This document shows positions 23,392 through 34,785 of a DNA stretch of 64,000 nt, piece by piece (the first letter of the stretch is position 1; each line of letters opens with the position of its first letter). The stretch is from positions 1 to 64,000 of the forward strand of contig JAGXLV010000006.1 in the NCBI GenBank assembly GCA_018334495.1. The letters run 5' to 3'. The stretch comes from Oleiphilaceae bacterium. Its GTDB lineage: Bacteria; Pseudomonadota; Gammaproteobacteria; Pseudomonadales; Oleiphilaceae. A program made the position numbers and the translations under genes. Below the pieces are notes generated by a model. It was given only the letters and a program-made list of their open reading frames with translations. It was not told where the DNA came from and searched no databases.

Positions 23392-25125
23392 ATGCGCGCA
23401 AGCCGTTACCTGATTGCCACCCAGAAAGAGACCCCCTCAGACGCCGAGATTATCAGCCACCAGCTCATGCTTCGGGCCGGCATGATCCGTAAGCTCGCGG
23501 CCGGCCTCTACACCTGGCTGCCCATGGGCCTGAGGGTGCTGCGCAAGGTCGAGCGTATTGTCCGGGAAGAGATGGACAAAAGCGGCGCCCAGGAAGTGCT
23601 GATGCCGGCAATCCAGCCATCGGAGCTGTGGCAGGAGTCGGGCCGATGGACATTCTACGGCGGCGAACTGCTGCGGATGCAGGATCGCCATGGCCGCGAT
23701 TTCTGCTTCGGCCCCACCCATGAAGAAGTGATTACCGACCTGATCCGCAACGAGCTGAAAAGCTACAAGCAGCTGCCGGCCAACTTCTACCAAATCCAGA
23801 CCAAGTTCCGGGATGAAACCCGTCCCCGGTTCGGCGTGATGCGTGCCCGCGAATTCATCATGAAAGACGCCTACTCCTTTCACCTCAACACTGACTCCCT
23901 GGACGAGACCTATCAGGTCATGCACCGCACTTACTGCAACATTTTTGACCGTATCGGGCTGGAATACCGGCCGGTGGAAGCGGATTCCGGCGCCATCGGC
24001 GGCAGCGCCTCCCATGAATTTCACGTGCTGGCGGACTCCGGCGAAGACGCCATCGTATTCAGCACGGACAGCGACTACGCCGCCAATATCGAGAAAGCCG
24101 AAGCCAAAGCACCGACGGGCGAGCGCCCGGCGCCGTCGGAAACCCTGACGGAAGTGGCCACACCGGGCCAGACCACGATTGCCGCGCTCTCCGAATTTCT
24201 CGGCATTGATTCAACCCGAACCCTCAAGACCCTGCTGGTGCACGGTGAGGCGGGCGAAGACGGCAAAACCGGGCTGGTTGCCCTGGTTCTGCGGGGTGAT
24301 CACTCGCTCAATGAACTCAAGGCGGAAAAGCTGCCAGGCGTGGCCGAGCCACTGACCATGGCCACGAGCGAAGAAATCGAGGCGGCGACAGGCGGCACAC
24401 CCGGCTCTATCGGTCCGGTCAAGCTGCCAGTGCCGGTTATTGTCGACCGCAGTGCCGCTCATCTGGCGGACTTTGTCTGCGGCGCCAACCGGGAAGGCTA
24501 TCACCTGATTGGCGTGAACTGGGAGCGCGATGTCGCGATCGACCGGGTCGAGGACCTGCGGGATGTGGTCGCAGGCGACCCCAGCCCTGACGGCCGGGGC
24601 ACCCTGGAAATCCGCCGGGGCATCGAGGTGGGTCATATTTTCAAACTGGGCAACAAGTACAGCAAAGCCATGGACGCCACGGTTCTGGACGAGAACGGCA
24701 AGAGCGCGTTTCTGGAAATGGGCTGTTACGGCGTTGGCGTGTCCCGGATTGTGGCGGCCGCCATCGAGCAGAACTACGATGACCGGGGCATTCTGTGGCC
24801 CGAGGCCATCGCGCCCTTCGAGATCGCCATCGTCACCCTGAACGGCCACAAGTCGCCGGTGGTCAGGGAAGCGGGCGAACTCCTTTATGAGCGCCTGCAG
24901 CAGGCCGGCTACGATGTGTTTCTGGATGACCGCAACGAGCGCCCGGGCGTGAAGTTCGCTGATATGGAGCTGACCGGCATTCCCCACCGTCTTGTGGTGT
25001 CCGAACGCGGTCTGGAAGCCGGCACCCTGGAATACAAAGGTCGCAAGGATGCGGAGAAACAGGACATTCCGATCGAAGAAGCCGTGCCCTTCCTGGTGAA
25101 CGCCTCGCCAAGGCGCGGCCTTTAA
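23392..25125 (+). CDS. proS: Prolyl-tRNA synthetase
   Basis: [46 protein letters not shown]; internal YbaK-like editing insert. Confidence 0.97.
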   Translation: MRASRYLIATQKETPSDAEIISHQLMLRAGMIRKLAAGLYTWLPMGLRVLRKVERIVREEMDKSGAQEVLMPAIQPSELWQESGRWTFYGGELLRMQDRHGRDFCFGPTHEEVITDLIRNELKSYKQLPANFYQIQTKFRDETRPRFGVMRAREFIMKDAYSFHLNTDSLDETYQVMHRTYCNIFDRIGLEYRPVEADSGAIGGSASHEFHVLADSGEDAIVFSTDSDYAANIEKAEAKAPTGERPAPSETLTEVATPGQTTIAALSEFLGIDSTRTLKTLLVHGEAGEDGKTGLVALVLRGDHSLNELKAEKLPGVAEPLTMATSEEIEAATGGTPGSIGPVKLPVPVIVDRSAAHLADFVCGANREGYHLIGVNWERDVAIDRVEDLRDVVAGDPSPDGRGTLEIRRGIEVGHIFKLGNKYSKAMDATVLDENGKSAFLEMGCYGVGVSRIVAAAIEQNYDDRGILWPEAIAPFEIAIVTLNGHKSPVVREAGELLYERLQQAGYDVFLDDRNERPGVKFADMELTGIPHRLVVSERGLEAGTLEYKGRKDAEKQDIPIEEAVPFLVNASPRRGL

Positions 25126-25157
25126 GCCGGATGAGCTCCGTGGGGGGCACGGGGCCC

Positions 25158-26192
25158 TCAGCGGATGATGCGGGGCTCCACCTCAAGCGCCACCCCAAAA
25201 CGGTTCTTTACATCTTCCTGAATGCGCTCAGCCAATGCCAGCAGCTCGTCGCCGGTGCCGCCGTCGTGGTTGATCAGAACGAGGGCCTGCCGGTCATGGA
25301 CACCCACCCTGCGGTCTCGATACCCTTTCCAGCCACACTGGTCAATCAGCCAGGCCGCGGCCAGTTTGGCGGTGCTTTCCCCGGGGAAACCAACAACTGC
25401 CGGGTAACGGGCTTGCAACCGCTTCCAGTGCGCCAGGGGAACCAGTGGGTTCTTGAAAAAGCTGCCAGCATTGGGCAGTTGATCGGGGTCCGGCAACTTC
25501 CGGCGCCTGACGGTCATTACGGCTTCGGCCACCTGCAAGGGCGTGAGGCTTCCCGGCCCGGGGCAATCGCCAAGGCAGGTTTTCAATTCCCCGTAACCCA
25601 GCGTGAAAGGTCGGGTGCGGGAAAGGCCCAGCCGGATTTCAACAATGATGTAACGTCCCGGTTCCTGCTTGAAAAGGCTGTCACGGTAGCGAAAACGGCA
25701 GTCGGCATTGGACAGAGTAACCGGTTTGCCAATGCCACAGTCATAAGCTGTCACTGAAACAAGCGTATCTTTCAGCTCCGCGCCATAAGCCCCTATATTC
25801 TGCACAGGCGCTGCGCCGGTACTGCCGGGAATCAATGCCAGGTTCTCAATACCGCGATAACCCTCGGAGGCTGCATGGATGACCGCCTCGTGCCAGTTCT
25901 CTCCCGCGCCCAGCACGAGGGTTGCCGTCTCTTCAGAGACGTCTTCCCAACGCCGCCCCGGGAACGCCATCCGGATCACCAGCCCGTTGTAGTCACCCGC
26001 CAGCACCAGATTGCTACCGCCGCCCAGAAGCAGAGTTTCCTGGCCTTCCGTCGCGGCCCAGGCCAGAGCCTCCGTCAAGTCGCTGATGCCGGTCACCGAA
26101 ACGAAATAACGAGCCTGCGCGGGCAGCCTAAGGCTGGTCATAGCGCTCAGATCGACATCTTCCAGAATTTCATTGCGAACACTGTCTTTCAA
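25158..26192 (-). CDS. murB: UDP-N-acetylenolpyruvoylglucosamine reductase
   Basis: LLLGGGSNLVLA; AGSFFKNP. Confidence 0.94.
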   Translation of the reverse strand: MKDSVRNEILEDVDLSAMTSLRLPAQARYFVSVTGISDLTEALAWAATEGQETLLLGGGSNLVLAGDYNGLVIRMAFPGRRWEDVSEETATLVLGAGENWHEAVIHAASEGYRGIENLALIPGSTGAAPVQNIGAYGAELKDTLVSVTAYDCGIGKPVTLSNADCRFRYRDSLFKQEPGRYIIVEIRLGLSRTRPFTLGYGELKTCLGDCPGPGSLTPLQVAEAVMTVRRRKLPDPDQLPNAGSFFKNPLVPLAHWKRLQARYPAVVGFPGESTAKLAAAWLIDQCGWKGYRDRRVGVHDRQALVLINHDGGTGDELLALAERIQEDVKNRFGVALEVEPRIIR

Positions 26193-26674
26193 AAATGGCG
26201 CTCCCGGATATCGCGAAGCAGACCCTGGCTGGCATCTTCGATCAGATCCAGTACCCGCTCGAAGCCCTGTTCTCCACCGTAATAGGGGTCAGGCACTTCA
26301 TCCACGTCATGACTCTGACCATAACCCAGGAAAAGCTCTGGCTGGGTGCCGCCATAGCGGTGCCAGATGTCCCGGATGTTCTCCAGATTATGCCGGTCCA
26401 TCACCAGAATATAATCAAACTGCTTCAGATCCGCCGGCTCAAACTGCCTGGCGCGCAATGAATCGATATCAATGTTGCGCTTGCGGGCGGCCGCTATGGC
26501 TCTCTGGTCCGGCGCCTTGCCGATGTGAAAATCGCCAGTGCCGCAGGAATCCACCCTTACCCGGTCAGCGGCACCGGCTTTCTCCAGTACCTGCTGGAAA
26601 ACACCGTGCGCGGAAGGCGATCGACAGATATTACCCAGGCAGACAAACAGAACGCTAACAATGGGTTTGGCCAA
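26189..26674 (-). CDS. Low-molecular-weight protein-tyrosine phosphatase
   Basis: VLFVCLGNICRSPSAHGVF P-loop; DPYYGG. Confidence 0.93.
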   Translation of the reverse strand: MAKPIVSVLFVCLGNICRSPSAHGVFQQVLEKAGAADRVRVDSCGTGDFHIGKAPDQRAIAAARKRNIDIDSLRARQFEPADLKQFDYILVMDRHNLENIRDIWHRYGGTQPELFLGYGQSHDVDEVPDPYYGGEQGFERVLDLIEDASQGLLRDIRERHF

Positions 26675-26731
26675 GACAAGGCTCCTTTTTATGGGTTTTT
26701 GGACCGAGGGCTGGTCTTTAATGACCGGTCT

Positions 26732-27508
26732 TTACCCGCCTCGCGCTTCCAGAATTTGTCGCAGACGCAACAGGTCCGCTTCGGTGTCCACCCCCGCCGG
26801 GGGCGCTTCGGCGGCGATGCCTACGTGAATTCCGGCCCCCTGATGCAGGGCCCGCAGCTGCTCCAGGGATTCCAGCTGTTCCAGCGGCGCCGGCGGCCAG
26901 TTAACAAATTCCCGCAACAGGCTCACCCGATAGCCATAAATACCCACATGGCGATAATAACAGGCTTTTTGCGGCAGAACGGCCCGACCAGCCGCGTCGT
27001 TCCAGTGATCCCGGGCCCAGGGAATGGGCGCGCGGCTGAAATAACTGGCCATACCCCGATGATCAAACACCACTTTGACCACATTGGGATCAAAAACGGC
27101 ATTGGCGTCGGTAATTTCCTCACATAATGTGGCGATGGCGGCGTCGGGATAGAGTTGCAGATTAGCCGCGACCTGATTGATCAAGGCGGACGGAATCAGG
27201 GGTTCGTCACCCTGAACGTTCACCACCCTTGCGTCGCTGGTCAGGGCGAGCTTGCGAGTCACCTCTTCCAGCCGATCCGTGCCGCTGGCGTGGTTTGCAG
27301 CGGTCATCACCACTTCCGCCCCGAAGCTCTCGCAGGCGCGGTAAATTCTTTCATCATCAGTGGCCACGACCACCCGTCCGGCGGCACTCTCGCGAGCGCG
27401 TTCGACCACATGCCGGATCATGGGCTTGCCGGCAATATCCGCCAGCGGCTTGCCCGGCAACCGAGTGGAGGCATAACGGGCGGGTATGACAACGGTAAAT
27501 GACATCAA
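26732..27508 (-). CDS. kdsB: 3-deoxy-manno-octulosonate cytidylyltransferase
   Basis: [31 protein letters not shown]. Confidence 0.95.
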   Translation of the reverse strand: MMSFTVVIPARYASTRLPGKPLADIAGKPMIRHVVERARESAAGRVVVATDDERIYRACESFGAEVVMTAANHASGTDRLEEVTRKLALTSDARVVNVQGDEPLIPSALINQVAANLQLYPDAAIATLCEEITDANAVFDPNVVKVVFDHRGMASYFSRAPIPWARDHWNDAAGRAVLPQKACYYRHVGIYGYRVSLLREFVNWPPAPLEQLESLEQLRALHQGAGIHVGIAAEAPPAGVDTEADLLRLRQILEARGG

Positions 27509-27530
27509 CGGCTCTCGCGGTTCGCAGACT

Positions 27531-27722
27531 TTAACGTTTCTTTTCCAGACGCTCGTCCGTGGTCAGGGTTCGGGCCTCGGTCGCCAGCATCACCGGGATG
27601 CCTTCGCGGATGGGGAACGCCATGGCATCATTACGGCAGACAAGCTCCTGCTTCTCATGATCCAGATGAAGGTCACCCTTACACACAGGACAGGCCAATA
27701 GGGCCACCAGTTTTTTGTCCAT
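27531..27722 (-). CDS. Trm112/YcaR family small zinc-finger-like protein
   Basis: [46 protein letters not shown]. Confidence 0.9.
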   Translation of the reverse strand: MDKKLVALLACPVCKGDLHLDHEKQELVCRNDAMAFPIREGIPVMLATEARTLTTDERLEKKR

Positions 27723-27785
27723 GATCCACACCCGTTGTCGTTAATTTTACGATTGCCTGATTCGCGCTCAGAGTCGATGCGATGG

Positions 27786-28802
27786 TCAGGGGTTCTGATT
27801 TCCCGCCGACACCTGCGCCAGCCTCGCCAGCAGAGCCGCACGGAACGCCTCCGGCAACCGGGCCTTTACTTCCAGCGCCCAACAGCGGTCGTGGGCGATG
27901 TGCCGGCATTTAACCGCATCTTTCGCCGTCATCACCAGATGTTCCCCCGGCTCGACGGCAAGGTCTGATCGAGAAAAATCATGATGGTCCGGCAAAGCCA
28001 TCGACCTTACCCGGGCACCGAGCGACCTGAGCGTATCAAAAAACCGCTCCGGGTTGCCTATGCCTGCAACAGCCCGAACCGGACGGCCCTGCAACCACGC
28101 CAGGGGCTCGGTTTCAGCGTTTCCTGCTTCGCCACTGGCAACACGGCGCAGCGCCGTCGGCGCCAGCGTCATCAGATATTGCGCCGGGTGGGCAACAGTC
28201 TCCAGAACCCCACCATTTCCGATCACAAAATCCACCTGTGCCAGGCGCTCGGGATCTTCCCTGAGGGGGCCCACTGGAATGGGCGCGCCATTACCAAGCC
28301 CGCGCTGGCCATCAAAAACCGCCAATTCGATATCCCGCGGCAGGGCGTAATGCTGAAGCCCGTCGTCACAAACCAGGATATTGCCAAGATTCCGGGCAAT
28401 TGCCCACTGCGCCCCTCTCACCCGGCGCGGGTCCACCACAACCGGGCAGCCGGTCTGACGCGCCAGCATGACCGGTTCGTCACCTCCCGCCGCCGCGTCC
28501 GTATTACCATCGACCAACAAGGGGTAGCTTTCAGCCTTGCCCCGGTAGCCCCGGCTCAGGATAACCGGCCGCCAGCCCTCCTCAAGCAGAGTCTCAACAA
28601 GCCAGGCCGTCAGTGGTGATTTGCCCGTGCCTCCGGCAGTGATATTACCCACCACAATCACAGGTACCGGCAGGGAGGCCTGATCAAGCTGTGCCTTTTC
28701 GCGCCGGGAAGCCGCTACCCGCCGGTAGAGCTGCGCCAGCGGCCAGAGTGGCCAGAGTGGCCGACCTGAACCATACCAAAGACGATCAACCCAGCCGGTC
28801 AT
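27786..28802 (-). CDS. lpxK: Tetraacyldisaccharide 4'-kinase
   Basis: VIVVGNITAGGTGKSPLTAWLVE; between Trm112 and msbA. Confidence 0.95.
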   Translation of the reverse strand: MTGWVDRLWYGSGRPLWPLWPLAQLYRRVAASRREKAQLDQASLPVPVIVVGNITAGGTGKSPLTAWLVETLLEEGWRPVILSRGYRGKAESYPLLVDGNTDAAAGGDEPVMLARQTGCPVVVDPRRVRGAQWAIARNLGNILVCDDGLQHYALPRDIELAVFDGQRGLGNGAPIPVGPLREDPERLAQVDFVIGNGGVLETVAHPAQYLMTLAPTALRRVASGEAGNAETEPLAWLQGRPVRAVAGIGNPERFFDTLRSLGARVRSMALPDHHDFSRSDLAVEPGEHLVMTAKDAVKCRHIAHDRCWALEVKARLPEAFRAALLARLAQVSAGNQNP

Positions 28803-30580
28803 GCGGGCTCGCTGAACTGCATCTGGTGTAATCTGGCATAGGCACCGCCCTGGGCCAGCAACTCGGCATGCCGGCCCGACTCGACAATTTTACCGGCTTC
28901 CATGACCAGTATGCGGTCGGCTTTTTCGATGGTGGACAGGCGATGGGCAATCACCAGCGTGGTCCGGCCCTGCATGACCGTATCCAGGGCGGCCTGGATA
29001 TGACGCTCGGACTCGGTATCCAGTGCCGACGTGGCTTCGTCCAGAATCAGGATGGGCGCGTCTTTCAGAAGCGCACGGGCGATGGCCAGGCGCTGGCGCT
29101 GGCCGCCGGACAACATGACGCCGTTATCGCCGATCATGGTATCCAGACCGTCCGGCATTCTGTCGATAAACTCAAGGGCATGGGCTTTGGCGGCGGCTTC
29201 CCTGACCGCCTCACGGCTGCGTGAACGCAGGGAGCCATAGGCGATATTGGCCTCGACCGTATCGTTGAACAGCACCACATTCTGGGTTACCAGAGCAATC
29301 TGTGCTCTCAGCGCATCCAGCCGGAAATCCTTGACCGAGCGGCCATCGATACGAATGTCACCCTCGGAATACTCATAAAAACGCGGCAGCAGACTCACCA
29401 GGGTGGATTTACCACTGCCCGAACGCCCCACCAGAGCCATACTCTGGCCCGCCGGGATAGTCAGGTTGATATTTTCGAGCACATTGTCCAGTTCCTCGCC
29501 ATAGCGAAACGCCACATTGTCGAACTCAATATCGCCGGCGACACGGTCCGGGGCGTAGGTGCCATGGTCGGGTTCGGGGTCCTCGTCGATGGTTCCGAAA
29601 ACGTCATGCGCTGCCGCAACACCTTTCTGGATCTCGGCATGAACCGATGTGATCTGCCGAATGGGTTTTGCCATGGTCGCCGCCGCGGTAATAAAGGCGA
29701 CCAGTTTACCCGTGGTCATTTCACCGAGAATGGCGGGGGACAGCATGGTCCAGACGAGCAAGGCGATTGCGATGGCCACCAGTAATTGAATAGCAGGCAC
29801 ACTGATGGCCTGAGCCGTGGCCAGCTTGATGCTTTGTTTCAGGTTCTTGTGACTGACCTTCCGGAATCGCTCTCGCTCGTATTCCTCGCCACCAAAGGCG
29901 CGCACCACACGGTAGCCCGAGATGGACTCCGAGGCGACGTGGGTAATGTCGCCCATGGAGCTCTGGATTCGCTGGCTGATTTTACGAAAGCGTTTGCTGG
30001 CGTAACTGACCACCAGGCCGATCACCGGCCCCACCGCCAGGAAGATCAAGGTCAGCTTCCAGTTGGTGTAGACCATGAAGCCCAGAAGTCCCAGTATTGT
30101 GAAGCCTTCCCGCAGGGTCACCGTCACCGCTTTGGTGGTGGCCCCGGCTACCTGTTCAACATTGAATGTAAGCTTGGATACCAGCCGCCCGGACGAATTG
30201 GCGTCGAAAAAATGCGACGGCAGCGCCAGCAAACGATCAAATACCTGGGTCCGCAAAGCGTTGACCACCTGACGCCCGACGTAGTTGATGAAGTACTGGC
30301 TCATGAACGTGCCGACCCCGCGGGTAGCGAATACCAGAACGATCAGGCCGGTGAGAAAAATGCGGTTTTCCGGGCTGGGGTTCTCCAGCGCCTCGATGAC
30401 GTATTCCATCGCGGCCGCCATGCCCGTTGAGGCAGCGGCATAGATAATATTGCCCACAATCGCCAGCGCAAATGCCACCCAGAAGGGTTTAACATAAGCC
30501 AGCAGGCGCCGGTAGGTCTGCCAGTTTGACGTTTCCGGCGCGACGGCTGCCGCCGGGATGGAATCAGCCTTCATTGACAT
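28799..30580 (-). CDS. msbA: Lipid A export ABC transporter MsbA
   Basis: ABC TM + NBD, LVGRSGSGKSTLVSLLPRFY, LSGGQRQRLAIARALLKDAPILILDEATSALD; next to lpxK. Confidence 0.94.
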   Translation of the reverse strand: MSMKADSIPAAAVAPETSNWQTYRRLLAYVKPFWVAFALAIVGNIIYAAASTGMAAAMEYVIEALENPSPENRIFLTGLIVLVFATRGVGTFMSQYFINYVGRQVVNALRTQVFDRLLALPSHFFDANSSGRLVSKLTFNVEQVAGATTKAVTVTLREGFTILGLLGFMVYTNWKLTLIFLAVGPVIGLVVSYASKRFRKISQRIQSSMGDITHVASESISGYRVVRAFGGEEYERERFRKVSHKNLKQSIKLATAQAISVPAIQLLVAIAIALLVWTMLSPAILGEMTTGKLVAFITAAATMAKPIRQITSVHAEIQKGVAAAHDVFGTIDEDPEPDHGTYAPDRVAGDIEFDNVAFRYGEELDNVLENINLTIPAGQSMALVGRSGSGKSTLVSLLPRFYEYSEGDIRIDGRSVKDFRLDALRAQIALVTQNVVLFNDTVEANIAYGSLRSRSREAVREAAAKAHALEFIDRMPDGLDTMIGDNGVMLSGGQRQRLAIARALLKDAPILILDEATSALDTESERHIQAALDTVMQGRTTLVIAHRLSTIEKADRILVMEAGKIVESGRHAELLAQGGAYARLHQMQFSEPA

Positions 30581-30986
30581 TCCGTTCGGTGGTGATGCTG
30601 AGCTTTGAAAAACCAAGTGTGCCGGCAACGTCCATGGCGCGCACCACGAATTGATGCGGCGTACGGGCATCGGCGGTAATAATGAATGGCAGGCTGTTAT
30701 CGCCGGTGGTCAAGTCTTTGACAGCGCGTTCAAGGGTGACACGCTGATTATTGATCAGCGGCTTGTCGTTGACGTAATACTGCCCTTGCGCATTGATCAC
30801 CACATCGATCTGGCGCGTTTCCGACTCCGCCGGCCTGGCGTCGGCTTTGGGCAGCTCCACCTGCAGATGACTTTCGCGCGTGAAGGTGGTGGAGACCATG
30901 AAAAAAATCAGCAACAGGAAGACCACATCGATCAACGGCGTCAGATCGACTCCGACTTCCTGGCTTCTCTGGCGCTTGAACTTCAC
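30564..30986 (-). CDS. exbD: ExbD/TolR-family biopolymer transport protein
   Basis: VGVDLTPLIDVVFLLLIFFMVSTTF. Confidence 0.92.
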   Translation of the reverse strand: MKFKRQRSQEVGVDLTPLIDVVFLLLIFFMVSTTFTRESHLQVELPKADARPAESETRQIDVVINAQGQYYVNDKPLINNQRVTLERAVKDLTTGDNSLPFIITADARTPHQFVVRAMDVAGTLGFSKLSITTERNVNEG

Positions 30987-30991
30987 GGCCG

Positions 30992-31618
30992 TCAGGCTCC
31001 TTCCACGTTGATTTCGCGGTCACCATGAACCACTTCGACCAACTTGATGGCCTCCTGCTCCATACCCACCACCAGAGCGTCCACCCGACGGATGAAATAA
31101 CGATGGCAGATGAGAGCCGGAATCGCCACGCTCAGGCCGGCAGCGGTGGTCATCAGGGCCTCCGAGATGCCACCCGCCAGATTGCCCGCATCACCCACAC
31201 CCGCCAGCTGGATCTCGGCAAACACCTTGATCATGCCAACAACCGTACCTAGCAGGCCCAGTAAGGGTGTAATGGTGGCAACCGTGCCAAGGGGATTGAG
31301 AAAGCGCTCTAACTCATGAATAACCTGACTGGCCTCATGTTCAATGCTCTCTTTCATGATGTCGCGGCCGTGCTTGGCGTTCATCAGTCCGCTGGCCAGC
31401 ACCCGGCCCATGGGCGAAGACGCCTGCAGGGCTTTCAGCTTTTTGCCGTTAAGCTCTTTCTTTTTGATCGAACGCCACAAATCGTTGATGGTGGTCTCAG
31501 GCGTTACCCGGCTGGTGCGCAGCGTCCAGAACCTCTCCAGCACAATGGCAAGAGCGAGAATGGAACAGGCGAGAATCGGCACCATGATGATGCCACCCGC
31601 TTTCAAGAGTTCGAACAC
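30992..31618 (-). CDS. exbB: ExbB/MotA/TolQ-family proton channel protein
   Basis: LGTVATITPLLGLLGTVVGMIKVF. Confidence 0.92.
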   Translation of the reverse strand: MFELLKAGGIIMVPILACSILALAIVLERFWTLRTSRVTPETTINDLWRSIKKKELNGKKLKALQASSPMGRVLASGLMNAKHGRDIMKESIEHEASQVIHELERFLNPLGTVATITPLLGLLGTVVGMIKVFAEIQLAGVGDAGNLAGGISEALMTTAAGLSVAIPALICHRYFIRRVDALVVGMEQEAIKLVEVVHGDREINVEGA

Positions 31619-31696
31619 GCTTGGTCTCCCTGTTTATTGGCAAGCGGCGCTACTTTAGCATAGCCACCGCTTCACGCCACACCCTCGATGGACAGC

Positions 31697-34114
31697 CTAA
31701 TCGGACGGTGGTTCATCGACCGCAAGCCAATGGGACTCGGGGCGCCTTATCCAGAAAGGCGCGTCGGCGCGCCAACGACTGAGCAACGGCACCTCCCCAC
31801 CCAGGCGCCATCGCAGGGCGCCGGCATAAGCGGTATTGAATGCCGCGGCGCCGGCACCGGCAAAGCGCGCCCTGACATCGGGGTGAGGATGGCCATAACG
31901 ATGCTGATAACCCGCCGTGTAAACCACGGCATCGGGCTGTAATGCGCGTACCCAGGCCGTGCCGGAGGAAGTATTGCTGCCATGATGGGAGGCAACCAGG
32001 ATTCGATGGGCAACCGGTGCAATCAGGCCGCTTGCGATAAAACGCTGCTCCACGGAGCTGGAGATATCACCGGGCAGAATGACGTCGGTATCGTCGTAAC
32101 CCAGCACCGCAACGCAGGAGGTATCATTGCTGTCCGGTCGGGCCGCGGTCGGTCGGGCAACTTCATCCTGCCAAAGTGTCACGCTTACGTCACCAAGCGA
32201 CCCAACCGAGTCAGGGCGGCAGTGCTGAAGGTTTGGCAACACCAGGTCCGGGTAGCGTTCCTGCAGCCGTTTCGGCTCGCCGGACACAACAGCCTCTACG
32301 GCAAGGGCGTCGAACAGCGGTACCAGGCCGCCAGCGTGATCCCGATCGCCATGACTGATGATCAGTGTATTGATTCGTGCCACTCCAAGTTTTTGCAATG
32401 AGGGCACCAGCACACTGGCGGCGGCGGAATAACCGGAGGCCGTTTCCGGGCCGGTGTCGTAAAGCAGCACCTTATCCTCGTGGCGCAGCATAACCGCAAG
32501 CCCCTGCCCCACATCGAAGACCCAGAGTTCCGGCCGGGGCACAACAACATTGTCAGCCCCTTCGGGCTCCTCATAAAGAAGCTGAGGTGCCAGCCAGACT
32601 GTCAGCAAGACAACACCCGCCAGGCGCGCCCGCCGGTTTGGCACAAGAACCAGGCTCAGCACCAATAACGCCGCCACGATGGCGCCAGCCAAGCCCGCTG
32701 ACAAACCTGGCACCGTCCAGTCCGCGAGCAGGGAAAGCCACCACCAGAGCACCGTCAGAACCCCGTCGAAGCCCTGGGAGACCATGCCCACCAGGGTCGG
32801 TGACGGCCAAAGCGCCAGCAGCAGCGCACCCAGAACCAGCACAGGCATTACAACCAGTGACAGCCAGGGGATGGCCACCAGGTTGGCCAGCCAGCCCAGG
32901 GTTGCCGGTGCCTGGTCCATAACGCTCAGCATCGGCCAGAGGCCGGCGAATATCACACTCTGGGCCATCACAAGGGCTGTTAACGCGGACGGGGCCCGCA
33001 GGCGTCCGGAGAAGGCCAGCAAGAGCATTGCCACGGCGGAAAAAGACAGCCAGAAGCCCCGATCCAGGGGCGCGAAGGGATCAATCAGAAGCACCAGTCC
33101 CAGTGCCACCAGCCAGCTCGCGCCAGATGCCAGACGGCCGGCACGAAACAGCAGCCAACTGGCCATAACAACCATTAACCAGGCCCTTTGGGTGGGCACC
33201 GTAAAGCCTGCAGCCAGAGCGTAGAGCAGGCTGCCCGTCACCACCACTGCGAAGGCCAGCGCGCGCCGGCGGGAAGGCGCCAACCGATGCTGCGGTAACC
33301 CTGCGAGCAGAACCCGCACCATCAGCCCGAGACCAATCGCAATCAGACCGATATGAAGTCCGGAAATTGCCACAAGATGAATAGTGCCGGTGGCCTGAAG
33401 GACTCGCCAATGGTCCGGCGTCATATGGCCCCGGTTACCGAGCAACAGGGCCTGCACAAGGGGATGATGTTCATTGCCTTCCAGTCCGGAAGAGAGCTTT
33501 GCGGCCAGATTCCGGCGCAGACTGTGAAAGGCGCAGGTCAGCTTACAGTCGCCGGCCAGCCAGGGCTGAAGCTCACGAACCGTACCGGTCGCGCGATAAT
33601 TGTTGCGGAACAACCAGCTTTCATAGCGAAAGCCGGCCGGATTCACTGCGCCGTGGGGGCGCTTAAGGCGCACAGTGACACGCATCAGGGCGGGCAGGTC
33701 CAGCATGGCGTCATCGCCATACCAGCTCAGCCGCAATCGCCGGGGCAAATCACGGCCCGGCGCCAACGCAGTGCCGCTTTGCCACTGGTGAACGCAAAGA
33801 CTGAACCTCACACTGCCGTAACTGCCGGGGGCGGGTATATCGCACAAATGCCCGACCACCACCTGCTCCTCGCCCTCAGCGGCGATCGGAAGACTCACGG
33901 ACAAGCGCTCAGCCGCATGCCACACCGCCCATGTGAAACCGACAAGCAGCAGTGCCACGATTTGCAGCGATCCACTTCGGGCCCGGACTCCGTATAGCAG
34001 CACGACCATGGCACCGGTCAGGGCTGCAGGAAGCCAGGCCGACGACGGTGGAATGACACCGCTGTAATACAGTAATATGACACCGCATGAAAAAGACGCG
34101 ATCCGTGCGTACAC
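31697..34114 (-). CDS. comEC: DNA internalisation protein ComEC/Rec2
   Basis: LVAISGLHIGLIAIGL competence domain; C-term metallo-beta-lactamase ISHGDRDHAGGL, ASHHGSNTSSG. Confidence 0.93.
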   Translation of the reverse strand: MYARIASFSCGVILLYYSGVIPPSSAWLPAALTGAMVVLLYGVRARSGSLQIVALLLVGFTWAVWHAAERLSVSLPIAAEGEEQVVVGHLCDIPAPGSYGSVRFSLCVHQWQSGTALAPGRDLPRRLRLSWYGDDAMLDLPALMRVTVRLKRPHGAVNPAGFRYESWLFRNNYRATGTVRELQPWLAGDCKLTCAFHSLRRNLAAKLSSGLEGNEHHPLVQALLLGNRGHMTPDHWRVLQATGTIHLVAISGLHIGLIAIGLGLMVRVLLAGLPQHRLAPSRRRALAFAVVVTGSLLYALAAGFTVPTQRAWLMVVMASWLLFRAGRLASGASWLVALGLVLLIDPFAPLDRGFWLSFSAVAMLLLAFSGRLRAPSALTALVMAQSVIFAGLWPMLSVMDQAPATLGWLANLVAIPWLSLVVMPVLVLGALLLALWPSPTLVGMVSQGFDGVLTVLWWWLSLLADWTVPGLSAGLAGAIVAALLVLSLVLVPNRRARLAGVVLLTVWLAPQLLYEEPEGADNVVVPRPELWVFDVGQGLAVMLRHEDKVLLYDTGPETASGYSAAASVLVPSLQKLGVARINTLIISHGDRDHAGGLVPLFDALAVEAVVSGEPKRLQERYPDLVLPNLQHCRPDSVGSLGDVSVTLWQDEVARPTAARPDSNDTSCVAVLGYDDTDVILPGDISSSVEQRFIASGLIAPVAHRILVASHHGSNTSSGTAWVRALQPDAVVYTAGYQHRYGHPHPDVRARFAGAGAAAFNTAYAGALRWRLGGEVPLLSRWRADAPFWIRRPESHWLAVDEPPSD

Positions 34115-34219
34115 GCTAACTCCCGGGACAATCCTTGTCCTGTTACTAAACCACGGAAGCTTTTCGCTCCCACTCAGCCGGGTGCTTCACCAGTCACTCG
34201 CAGCAGGCAGGCGGTCGAC

Positions 34220-34741
34220 ATGCCGAAGAAGTTCATGAAACGCCATTTGCCATCCCCCGAAAAAATCCGGGCGATGCGGTCAATGCAATTTCTGGGTCAA
34301 CTCCTGCATGAAACCAATCTGTGGCACATTAGCCGTCACAGCGTCTCCCGCGCTTTTATGATCGGCATTTTCTGGTGTTTTATGCCGGTGCCGTTCCAGA
34401 TGCTTGCCGCAGCGGTTTGCGCTATCTGGTTCAACGCCAATTTGCCTCTGTCCATAGTGCTGGTCTGGATAAGCAACCCTCTGACCATGCCGCCCATGTT
34501 CTACTTCAATTATAAATTCGGCTCCTGGCTCCTCAACCGGCCGGTGACCACGTCCGAATTCCAGCTTTCCGTGGAGTGGCTCAGTTCCCGTATCCTGGAC
34601 ATCGCAACTCCGCTCTACCTGGGATCGGTGATATTGGGCGCTCTGGCCGCCCTGATCAGCTACACGGTGCTGCAATTTATCTGGCGCAGGAAGGTTCGCG
34701 CCGACTGGCGCAAGCGCCTCGGCACCCGCCATCCCGTCTAG
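34220..34741 (+). CDS. DUF2062-type membrane protein
   Basis: LWHISRHSVSRAFMIGIFWCFMPVPFQMLAAAVCAIWFNANLPLSIVLVWISNPLTMPPMFYFNYKFG. Confidence 0.8.
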   Translation: MPKKFMKRHLPSPEKIRAMRSMQFLGQLLHETNLWHISRHSVSRAFMIGIFWCFMPVPFQMLAAAVCAIWFNANLPLSIVLVWISNPLTMPPMFYFNYKFGSWLLNRPVTTSEFQLSVEWLSSRILDIATPLYLGSVILGALAALISYTVLQFIWRRKVRADWRKRLGTRHPV

Positions 34742-34785
34742 TGGCCCGCCTGGTTAATTCGGCGATGCATTGGGCACCAGTGGCT

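Noticed and set aside
28740-28762. Tandem gtggccagagtggcc in lpxK
   Set aside because: Coding WPLWPL repeat of two short units; no wider structure.
34126-34140. GGACAA-tcc-TTGTCC hairpin between comEC and the DUF2062 gene
   Set aside because: Short stem without T tract or clear promoter context; recorded only.
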